The notes under the pieces: model-generated | The model's input: only the letters and a program-made list of their open reading frames with translations | The model's database searches: none | What the model was told of the DNA's origin: nothing | Shown: piece after piece, positions 11,723 through 21,147 of the stretch | How positions within the stretch are numbered: position 1 is the first letter of the stretch | Layout of the letters: each line of letters opens with the position of its first letter | Assembly (NCBI RefSeq): GCF_021134715.1 | Contig: NC_060025.1 | Coordinates: 6,634,001-6,698,000 of the forward strand | DNA length: 64,000 nt | Direction of reading: 5' to 3' | DNA from: Daphnia pulex | Lineage: Eukaryota; Arthropoda; Branchiopoda; Diplostraca; Daphniidae | Translations under genes and position numbers: made by a program

Positions 11723-11863
11723 GTTCTAACGGCTGAGGACGCCGGCCAACGTGTTCATAATCAACTTTCTGAACATCTGCGATTTCCAGTTTCCTCGCCT
11801 GTTGTCTCCACCCGCTGGCTGTCTACTCCGCATCCAGGGGCCGCTGGTCTTTCTGCCAAACAG
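11723..11863 (+). pseudogene. Possible isolated exon, family unknown
   Basis: A 141-bp block open for 47 codons lies between an AG acceptor (TAAATCGCAG) and a good donor (CAGGTAAGAA). It reads VLTAEDAGQRVHNQL at the start. No partner exon could be found, and I do not recognise the family. It could be another captured gene scrap like its neighbours. Confidence 0.25.
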
Positions 11864-12711
11864 GTAAGAATTTACTACAGACCTGATGAATTTTACAAAG
11901 ATCTTATTACTATAACTCAATAGAATAAGAGCCTGTTAAAAGTTTTTTTTTTAGTTAACTTGACCCCCCCCCTCCCTCCAGTAAACTTAGTTCTTAAGAT
12001 GAAAAGTATTGAACCTTATTTTAGTATTCCATTTGTAAAGTCAATAAGCAAAGAAGGAATATATATATAGGATGTCAACATGTCAAGGAGTAAAAGTGCT
12101 GATGTGTAGTGAACTAGAACTAGTTAGACGTTTATGAAATTGAAAAGTCCCTGGCCTAGGTGGATACAACTCTTATTGAAAATGAAAAGCTTGGCAAGCT
12201 GTAAACTGGCGCAAATGACGAGAAGGAAAATAATTGCTGAGAGTGTTGATTTCAAATGACGAATATGGCATCCCTTAAAAGCGAGAGCCACTTGATGACT
12301 CATCGATCATCGTAGACGGAATCCTTGTTCCCTCCCTTGCTCCCATCCCTGCCAAAGAGTCAAGATCTTAGCCGAGTTATGAGGAACTGCGTGAACTTGC
12401 GTTCAACAATGGGAAACATCTCCGAAACGCCAGCCGACAAAAACAACTTGTGAGATATCTCTGATGCATTCAGTAAGGAGTAACTTTACGTTATTCTTCA
12501 ACTCTTGAAGTGATAAGATTTAGGTTCACTCCCAAGAACTTGGCGTAAAAGCTGCTGAAAAATCCTTAGAGAGCCCATCATCCGACCTTGTTATTAACAA
12601 ATAAAGAAACGACGGTATGTTCCTGCTATACATGATGGCTTAAGCAAGGTACTACATTAACCACTTTTAAAAAATCTTTTTTAATTTATAAAACTAATTT
12701 TTTTTTAACAG
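11864..12711. other. No gene recognised
   Basis: I see no supported feature in this stretch apart from short homopolymer runs and a TATATATATA stretch near 12059. Confidence 0.4.
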
Positions 12712-12836
12712 CGAATGAAGAGACTGCCCGATTGATTAAGATGTCCAAAGGACAGGTTTATGCCTACCAAGTTGATTTGACTAAACGTGAAGAAATTTAC
12801 CGAGCAACAGATCGTTAAAAGCAGGAAGTTGGAAAA
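12712..12836 (+). pseudogene. SDR dehydrogenase exon fragment, copy 1 (nonsense mutation)
   Basis: An exon-like block with AG acceptor and GTAAGT donor reads RLIKMSKGQVYAYQVDLTKR and then EEIYRATDR. This is the segment after the cofactor-binding fold in classical short-chain dehydrogenases of the retinol-dehydrogenase type (SDR16C). The codon after DR is TAA, where the second copy at 15,968 has TTA (Leu), so this copy carries a stop. No neighbouring SDR exons lie next to it. Confidence 0.6.
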
Positions 12837-12908
12837 GTAAGTTTTAAAAAAATGTTTATCATTTCTGTATTTACCACCATAGACTGAAATATTTAATAAA
12901 CAACTTAC

Positions 12909-13240
<332 letters not shown>

Positions 13241-13508
13241 CTATAAAATTGTTTTATAAATAATATACATAATTTTTAAAAATCTAAAATTAAAAAGCTG
13301 GTAACATCTTAGTCTCCTCGCTTGAAACGAACGACTGCTTCTTTACGTACTTAATCTGCAGTTACGAACGAACGTTAGTCAACGAACACTTTAAAACTTA
13401 TCGTACTTAATCTGTAACATTTCATAAACTAAGCAAAGGTAAATTTATTTATTATAATGTAATAATATATATTTTAACAGTTTTTTTTTAAATTATATGA
13501 TATTTAAG
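13241..13508. other. AT-rich spacer upstream of small membrane-protein gene
   Basis: No gene is seen. Similar AT-rich sequence ending TTTTAACAG recurs upstream of the second copy near 14200-14300, so the duplication includes upstream DNA. Confidence 0.4.
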
Positions 13509-14052
13509 ATGGCACTCAACGGTGGAAATAATGGAGCACCGGATTTGATCGTAGGTGATTCTTAGTTTCAAACCAATTTTAGTTAGTAATCTAATTTTAT
13601 TATTATAGATACCTCCTATACCGATAAATCTGGCCGTTAATGCCATCGCGGTTGGGTACGCTATGAAAGCATTAGAGCCTGCTCCCCGCCTCTTTTTCGA
13701 TTTTGGTGCCAGCACTTTAACTAACAATGGCTATGCACTGGCAGCCATGATTTTTCTTTTCATGTTGACACAAATTGTACTGGCTTCTTACATGATCCGA
13801 CTTAATTTGGAGAACGTCAATGATATTGGACGGTTCAGAATTCTTTCGTTTTTGATGACCATCATCGTCGCCAGTGTTTCTCTCATCTTAATTTCCACTA
13901 AAACTTTGATGCAAGAAGGTCACAAATATTATTTGGCTCGACGTGTTCAACTTCCACTCATTTGTAAACCTTTTCTTTTGTCCCTCTCTACGTGCAATTT
14001 GTCCACAATTTGTCCTCAATTTGTCTTCGTAGAATTAATTCTTGAAACATAG
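13509..14052 (+). CDS. Small multi-pass membrane protein, duplicate A
   Basis: Two exons (13509-13550 and 13609-14052) give 161 residues. Exon 1 encodes a short polar start (MALNGGNNG). Exon 2 encodes INLAVNAIAVGYAMKALEP, then two hydrophobic segments (about residues 58-80 and 92-115), with the polar block RLNLENVNDIGRF between them and STKTLMQEG after. The last 30 residues have no counterpart in copy B, where a stop follows YYLE. I do not recognise the family; it looks like a small four-helix or two-helix membrane protein. The frame is intact and the splice sites are canonical, so it may be expressed. Confidence 0.5.
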
Positions 14053-14315
14053 CAGCAAAGCCTGGGCCCCACCCAGTATCAAAAATTATTTATATTTTTT
14101 TGGTTTGGCAACTTCAAAATTATTCATCATTTCCCCCAGTCCCAAAGCGCGGTGAGAAGCAATCTGTACTTTCATTGACGACTGCTTGAAAAGTCTTGAA
14201 AACTTATCGTAATATATCTAAATCATCTTATAAACTCAACACAGGTATTAACTTATTTATTTATTATAATATAATATTACATATTTTAACAGCTTTTTTT
14301 TATTATAGAATATTT

Positions 14316-14725
14316 ATGATGGAGCAAAATGTTGGAAATAATGGAAATGATTTGCCAATTGATGAAGTAGGTGTTTCTTAGTTTAAGTTATAGAAGATGT
14401 TTTAATAAAATTTTATTTATTTTTAGGTTCGCCCCATCCCGATTAATCTGGCCGTAAATGCCATTGCGGTTGGGTACGCTTTAAAAGCATTAGAGCCCGT
14501 CACGCGCCTATTCTATGATTTTGGTGCCAAGCCATGATCTTTACATTCATGATCATACATATTGTATTGGCTGCAATCCTGGTGCGTCTTAATCTGGAGA
14601 ATTTCGTTAACAATGGACGGTTCAAATTTCTTTCTTTCGTGATGACCCTTGTAGCCAGTATTTCACTCATCTTATTGTCTACCAAAACTTTGATGCAAGA
14701 GGGTGAGCGTTATTATTTGGAATGA
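14316..14725 (+). pseudogene. Small membrane protein, duplicate B with internal deletion
   Basis: This is a tandem paralogue of the preceding gene. Exon 1 (14316-14366, MMEQNVGNNGN) and exon 2 from 14427 keep the same splice positions and the block PINLAVNAIAVGYALKALEP. After FDFGA-like residues about 31 bp present in copy A are missing, which shifts the frame and gives TGA at 14535-14537. The rest of the protein stays open in another frame (14534-14725) and ends YYLE. Either this copy is dead, or only the second half is used. The remaining sequence is well conserved, so the loss looks recent. Confidence 0.5.
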
Positions 14726-15408
14726 ATTTTCAACATTTGAACTCAATTATTCATTTGTAAACCTTTAACCACTTTTGTCACTCTACGTACAATTTGTCCT
14801 AAACTTGTCTTCAACTTGTCTACGTAATAAAAATTTTTGAAACATAGCAGTACAAACTGGACTCAACCCAGTAACAAAAATTATTTATATTTAATATATA
14901 CTCAATATTTTTAATTATCAATAAATATCCATAAACATAAAAATAGAATTCATTCAGAACCAAGATTTCAGCTTGAAGGCACGCAGCCGCTTCTAAAGCT
15001 TCTTGGACTTCGCTTCGCTCGTACAAACTACCGCCAGATTGTAGAGCCCTTCCGGAAGAGAGAAAGAAAAATCACCTCAGATTTTAATGGTTATCGTGAA
15101 GAAGGAGAAGAGACGCTCTCTATCTAGTGCTACGTTGCCTTCTAGCACGAGATAAAGCAGCAGGTTGCCGGTTTGCTTTCTTTATCACAAGATTTTTAAA
15201 AATTATTAATATTATTTATAGAACAATTTTATAGCTAATACATTGTGCAATAAAATTGTGAAATTAATTTTTAAAAAATCAGTGGCAATCCGTTTTACGA
15301 ACAAAAAAAATTGTTTCACCCTCTTTTTGCCACTCCTCGCCATCTAGCGCTCGATCTGCAAGTTCAGCTAAAAACAAAAACAGTCTGACAGATTAGAAGT
15401 AAACCGCA
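14726..15408. other. AT-rich region, no gene recognised
   Basis: No confident gene is seen. The minus strand at 15055-14950 reads as a short protein-like stretch (LYERSEVQEALEAAACL) of unknown origin. Near 15120-15165 two short arms, ATCTAGTGCTA and TAGCACGAGAT, could form an imperfect hairpin. Confidence 0.3.
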
Positions 15409-15568
15409 AATAGCGCGGCCCTCCAAGCAATCGACGCTACCACCAAACTAACTCAAACCCCGATCCTCCTTGACATCTGGAACCTCCTCTTGGCTCTAAA
15501 AGCATCCGGCACTCAGACATACCTCACTTGGATCCCAAGCCACATCGGGATCACTGGAAGCGAGTTAA
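15409..15568 (+). pseudogene. RNase H scrap of a non-LTR retrotransposon
   Basis: The stretch reads NSAALQAIDATTKLTQ, then LTWIPSHIGITGSE. This is the distal part of an RNase H domain like that in the I-type element at the start of the window (TWIPSHTAIVGNE) but diverged from it. No other part of the element is present. Confidence 0.65.
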
Positions 15569-15635
15569 AAAAGTTCATTTCTTCTTTTTTTTTCGGGTAA
15601 TGCGTATGACCGTGATTGTCTCTTGCTTTTAACAG

Positions 15636-15931
15636 ATCAAACGACCTTACATTCATGTCAAGCCTCTTGAGCGCGGCCAGTTGAAGAATTGGAAATTGAG
15701 CACGGCCAGCAGCTAAGGATCGATACTCTTTTCGAGTGCTGCCTCATCGCTTGTGCTCTTTACGATGAGTACTGGTTGTTGTACGCTCAGCACCTAGAAT
15801 CGCGATGGAACGATGAATTGGACAATCGTCCTCTGATTGAGAAACAGCTACGCAGCGTGTACCGACGAGCTTGCACCGTTCATGCTGTCTACGACAAGAC
15901 GACGCTTTACCTTATGTGGTCCAATTTTGAA
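15636..15931 (+). pseudogene. PRPF39 (U1 snRNP factor) HAT-repeat exon fragment
   Basis: An exon-like block with AG acceptor and GTAAGG donor reads IKRPYIHVKPLERGQLKNWK, then IEHGQQLRIDTLFECCLIA and YRRACTVHAVYDKTTLYLMW. These are the tandem HAT helices of Prp39, which bridges U1 snRNP to the 5' splice site. A small deletion right after LKNWK, not a multiple of three, throws the two halves into different frames. The rest of PRPF39 is missing, and an SDR fragment follows within 40 bp. Confidence 0.65.
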
Positions 15932-15967
15932 GTAAGGCCAGTTAGTTTTAGTTTAATTAATTCCAGT

Positions 15968-16195
15968 GTTGAAGAAATTTACCGAGCAGCAGATCGTTTA
16001 AAGCAGGAAGTTGGAAAAGTACGTGAATGACTGAAAATATGTTTGTTGCTCATATTAATAATTAACCCAAATTTAATCAAATAGGTATCAATCTTGGTCA
16101 ATAACGCCGGTGTGGTTACGGGTAAAGCGCTACTTGAATGCTCCGATGAACTTATCCAGCGCACTTTTGACGTCAACATTTTGGCGCACTTCTGG
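15968..16195 (+). pseudogene. SDR dehydrogenase exon fragments, copy 2
   Basis: The block 15968-16018 repeats the end of the SDR exon at 12712-12836 (EEIYRAADRLKQEVGK) with the leucine codon intact. After a 66-bp intron, 16085-16195 reads [18 protein letters not shown] and ends NILAHFW. NNAG is the classical SDR structural motif after the cofactor-binding fold. Splice sites are canonical and the frame is clean, but the catalytic YxxxK exon and the N-terminal TGxxxGxG exon are absent. It follows directly on a PRPF39 scrap. Confidence 0.65.
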
Positions 16196-16218
16196 GTAAT
16201 TCAAATGTTAAACAATAA

Positions 16219-16382
16219 CCACCTAGCGCTCGCGAAAGCAAAATTTCCCCCTCTTTGCCTTTAGGGTCTGTTGGGGTGGTCTCCCTCATAACGTCAGCCT
16301 ACACCTATCGAGAGGGGGTGGTCACCCCAACAGACCCTAAAGGCAAAGAGGGGGAAATTTTGCTTTCGCGAGCGCTAGGTGG
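16219..16382. mobile_element. 164-bp foldback element with 60-bp perfect terminal inverted repeats
   Basis: The arms are 16219-16278 (CCACCTAGCGCTCGCGAAAG...) and 16323-16382; the second is the exact reverse complement of the first over 60 bp, with a 44-bp loop. No protein is encoded. I found no clear target-site duplication (flanks AACAATAA and CTTACGGG). It is best read as a MITE or foldback element of unknown superfamily. Confidence 0.8.
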
Positions 16383-16550
16383 CTTACGGGATAAAGGCCG
16401 GCATGGCCAAAAAACGAAGAAATTTTTGGACATTTTTTCAAAATTTCAATCATTAATATCTCGGCTTCTAAGCCGAATATTTTAAAAACATTAAAATGGT
16501 TTGAAGAGACGGGCTATCTCATCATTTTAAACCAATTGGATTATTTTTAG

Positions 16551-16580
16551 GTGCAGCAGTTGACGAGAAAACTGCTGCAC
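16551..16580. repeat. Short perfect hairpin beside the palindrome boundary
   Basis: GTGCAGCAGTT (16551-16561) pairs perfectly with AACTGCTGCAC (16570-16580) around an 8-nt loop. It ends 6 bp before the left end of the large palindrome at 16587. Confidence 0.7.
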
Positions 16581-16586
16581 AAAAAA

Positions 16587-17149
16587 CGAATGGCATCTAC
16601 CTTTTTACCACCTGTCCTTGCTATGCCTAAATGACTGGCATCAGTAAATGCAGGGAAAAACTTTAGGGTTGGATAGCCCATTATTTCAAAATCTCTACAC
16701 AAAGGAATATTTTCCTCCTTAGCACAATCCACTGCTCCCACTTTAATTACCTTTTCCCAACCTAAAAAGAATACAATATATTCAATTAAGGCTGTTAGTG
16801 TACATGATACAAAATTGAAATACCTTTTACATCATTGGCAAGCTGAATATAGGCAGGAGCAAAATCAATGCAATGCCCACACCAGCTACTATAAAATTCA
16901 ACTAGCCAGGCATTACTGGTAGCTACAATAGTTGATTTAAAGTCAGCAATATTCATTTGGACGATAGGATCTTAACAAAAGAAGGACGAAGTTTAATCAA
17001 TAGTTAAAAATATAAAAAATATTATCGAAAACACCTGAATCTTTATAAAGTACAGAATTGCTAAGTGGTATAGCATCAGCCACTGGATTAATAGAAGAAA
17101 GGACGAATCCCAAAAGTAAAAATAATAATTTCATGAATTTTGAACGCAT
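16587..17149 (-). pseudogene. Truncated mirror copy of QSOX (exons 1-3)
   Basis: This is the left-arm copy of the QSOX gene: exon 1 at 17149-17035 (start MRSKFMKLLFLLL), exon 2 at 16970-16824 with the redox motif WCGHC, and exon 3 from 16761 up to the palindrome end at 16587, where similarity stops in mid-exon after DAIR. The promoter side is mirrored too. The lost part comprises the rest of the thioredoxin region, the Erv domain and the membrane anchor. A short thioredoxin-like secreted product is conceivable but unproven. Confidence 0.8.
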
Positions 17150-17514
17150 TTTGGTCGTGTCATCTACATGACATTCACTAAATTCACATGCAGGAGAATT
17201 CTTCGACCTTTCCGAAGATGTAAACAAACTGCCGAAACTGGGAAAAAAGGTACACGTCAGACGTCAACTAAGCAACATGGTCTCCACGTACGTACGGGCA
17301 TGTCCGTACCAAAATCCGTACCATTTCTAGCCTTCTCATTGGCTCACAGGCCTCAGAGGGACCAGCCCTTTTTTGTTTTGTTTGAGCGGACCCGTTTCCG
17401 TTCACAGATTCGTTTCAGTTTATTATCAACTTGTTTTTTATAATAAGAAGCCGAAACCTTTCCATTATTTGAACGGATTCGTTTCCGTTTCCATATCACG
17501 TTTTTAGTAAACAA

Positions 17515-18265
17515 ACTATTTGCTTATTAGAATATTAACCGATTTTAATTGTGTTATTGAAAAGCAAATCAAACAAAATGTCGTCGCACAAGAATTAAGT
17601 GATCTGTTGAGAGATGCAAAAGGAGTGAAACAGGTTTGTTGTTAAAAATTTGACAGCTTATTTGTAGCCAACGATTTGATTCTCACAGAGCTTTTAAGTT
17701 ATTAACTATTGTTGAGGAAAGAATTTAAATTTCTAATCTTAATCTGTTTAATTTCTATTCCTACAACTATTTCTTTGTCTAGCAAAAACTGAGAAAGTTA
17801 ATTTCGTCAGGACACCCAGTGACCCAGAAGGAAGGGATTGTTTTGATATCAAAACAATTCAACCTTCCTGCAGTAAACTAAAGCCTGACAAGATTCATTT
17901 AAGAGGCTGATGGAAACAGAAATATTGTGTTAGAGACTTCTGTACCAAATCCATATGGAATTCACCTTTACAACCTACTTGAATAAGACGTTGAACAGAA
18001 GAACCTCATCTAGTCTCGTCATCACTCTCATCTGTGTTGGTAATTTAATGATCAAATTTATCTGTGACAACACTTCTGTAACCAGATCCCTTTCCTCAGG
18101 CTGCAGAGCTAAAGTTGGAATGTCTGTTGTTCAATCTCCAACGTGAAAGACCAGTCATTGGAGATTCTTTGAATTCAGACAATGTTCGAGTCAGAGCTCA
18201 TAGATATCCTTTACCAGCAGCACTACTACAGATTATTGCAACGAAACAAAAGGCTGAAACAACTA
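17515..18265 (+). other. Possible exons of unknown gene in left palindrome arm (mirrored at 20032-20782)
   Basis: Two blocks look exon-like: up to 17632, ending QELSDLLRDAKGVKQ before GTTTGT, and from 17783 after TTTGTCTAG, reading QKLRKLISSGHPVTQK. A further open stretch lies at 18115-18321. The same sequences occur reversed in the right arm. I do not recognise a family, and the region could be non-coding DNA. Confidence 0.25.
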
Positions 18266-21147
18266 AACAGATAATCTATTCATATTTCTTTATATCTTAT
18301 TCTAATTGCTCATTCTTTTAAGTGTTTGTGAAATCAGGTGGACAGGCACAGGCTCCAGAATTATGTCTCACATGATATAATTGACTGGGCTTGCAACTTA
18401 CATCAAACACTTCAAATTCATACTTCGGTTTATATTACTTTTAATTGAAACTTTTGTGTAATTTTAAAAGATGATGTATAGAATAAATTGTGCATCGAAT
18501 AAAAACTGTCTTCACATATCCTTTATTCTCTTGCCTAAAAGCTCGGTCCTCCATACAAACACGGCAAGTTAATTAACTCATGCATGCTGCCTACAGCTAT
18601 ACAATCATGCTACAATCGTTGCTTTCAATTAGGCTCATAACAATCCTACTATTACCATAACAAATATAACATGAAGCTATAAAATATGTGTAGATTCCAT
18701 CATAAGTTTTATTTTCGTGGATGTACTGTCCAACACTCAAATTTCCCACCATTAAAATGGCCTTCAGCTGCTAGAAGCTGATTGGGCGTTTCATTTTTGT
18801 TATTTTCTATAATAAATATAACGAATATAATTGATAATTATGCATCACTAGATGCACCGATTCATGAAGATTCTTAAAATCTAATTATTTTGCTTAAAAC
18901 GTAAAGATAAATGCCCGTACGAGCATGCCAAAGTTTCGTGGTTTTGACTCATCTTCCCTTCCCCCAAATTTTATCAAAAATTTAAAAATTTAACTGCGAC
19001 TTAATTATGAGTCGAAAGTTGGTAAATCTTACAGAAATGGATAGCTCTTGTCGAGATCTATCGATTTCTGATAAAATTTAAAGTGAAAAAATCCAACACA
19101 AAAAATTTTTGAAAGAGTTTCTACTTTTTCGTTTTTTCGGGTAGGTCGAGTATTGCGCCGAACCGCAAAAACGAAAAAGTAGAAACTCTTTTGAAAATTT
19201 TTTGTGTTGAATTTGTTCATTTCAAATTTTACAGAAATGGATAGATCTTGACGAGAGCTATCCATTTCTGTAAGATTTATTAAGTTTCGACGTATAATTA
19301 GGTCGCAATTAATGTTTTAAATTTTTGATAAAATTTGGGGGAAGGGAAGATGAGTCAAAACAACGAAACTTTGGCATGCTCGTACGGGCATTTATCTTTA
19401 CCATTTAAGCAAAATAATTAGATTTTAAGAATCGTCGTGAACTAGTGCATCTACTGATGCATAATTATCAATTATACCTGTTATAAAAATTATAGAAAAT
19501 ATCAATTTTATAAACGCCCAATCAGCTTCTAGCAGCTGAAGGCCATTTTTAATGGTGGGAGATTTGAATGTTGGACATCACATACATGAAAAGAAACTAA
19601 TACGGTGGAATCCACACATATTTCTTATATAGCTTGATAAGATATTCGTTATGGTAAACGGTATGCTTATTTTTATGAGCCTATATTAAAGAAACGATTG
19701 TAGAGTCGGAGGCATACGTTAATTCATTTATCGTGTTTGTATATATGGATGTATGGATGTCCGAGCTTTTAGACGCGAAAATATAGCAATATAATTCAAT
19801 ACACAATTTATTCAACATCTTTTGAAAATTTACATGAAATGAAAGTTTAAATTGAAAGTAGGCCTAATGAAATCAAAGTATTCGAAGTGCTTGGTATGCC
19901 TTGCCATTCAATCCTTTCAGCCCAATCAATGAGCAATAATTCTGAGGCCGGTCCACCTGAATCAGAATCACAAATAGTTTAAACAATGCATCATTAGAGT
20001 AAGATAAAAAGAAATATGATTAGATTCCCTTTAGTTGTTTCAGCCTTTTGTTTCGTTGCAATAATCTGTAGTAGTGCTGCTGGTAAAGGATATCTATGAG
20101 CTCTGACTCGAACATTGTCTGAATTCAAAGAATCTCCAATGACTGGTCTTTCACGTTGGAGATTGAACAACAGACATTCCAACTTTAGCTCTGCAGCCTG
20201 AGGAAAGGGATCTGGTTACAGAAGTGTTGTCACAGATAAATTTGATCATTAAATTACCAACACAGATGAGAGTGATGACGAGACTAGATGAGGTTCTTCT
20301 GTTCAACGTCTTATTCAAGTAGGTTGTAAAGGTGAATTCCATATGGATTTGGTACAGAAGTCTCTAACACAATATTTCTGTTTCCATCAGCCTCTTAAAT
20401 GAATCTTGTCAGGCTTTAGTTTACTGCAGGAAGGTTGAATTGTTTTGATATCAAAACAATCCCTTCCTTCTGGGTCACTGGGTGTCCTGACGAAATTAAC
20501 TTTCTCAGTTTTTGCTAGACAAAGAAATAGTTGTAGGAATAGAAATTAAACAGATTAAGATTAGAAATTTAAATTCTTTCCTCAACAATAGTTAATAACT
20601 TAAAAGCTCTGTGAGAATCAAATCGTTGGCTACAAATAAGCTGTCAAATTTTTAACAACAAACCTGTTTCACTCCTTTTGCATCTCTCAACAGATCACTT
20701 AATTCTTGTGCAACGACATTTTGTTTGATTTGCTTTTCAATAACACAATTAAAATCGGTTAATATTCTAATAAGCAAATAGTTTGTTTACTAAAAACGTG
20801 ATATGGAAACGGAAACGAATCCGTTCAAATAATGGAAAGGTTTCGGCTTCTTATTATAAAAAACAAGTTGATAATAAACTGAAACGAATCTGTGAACGGA
20901 AACGGGTCCGCTCAAACAAAACAAAAAAGGGCTGGTCCCTCTGAGGCCTGTGAGCCAATGAGAAGGCTAGAAATGGTACGGATTTTGGTACGGACATGCC
21001 CGTACGTACGTGGAGACCATGTTGCTTAGTTGACGTCTGACGTGTACCTTTTTTCCCAGTTTCGGCAGTTTGTTTACATCTTCGGAAAGGTCGAAGAATT
21101 CTCCTGCATGTGAATTTAGTGAATGTCATGTAGATGACACGACCAAA

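Noticed and set aside
16383-16590. Possible Helitron 3' end (hairpin near the gene-scrap mosaic)
   Set aside because: The hairpin at 16551-16580 is not followed by a CTRR end, and no TC start with an AT target could be paired with it.
17168-17443. Plus-strand 91-codon frame, mirrored at 20854-21129
   Set aside because: It overlaps the QSOX start region in antisense and has no domain; it is duplicated only because it lies in the palindrome arms.
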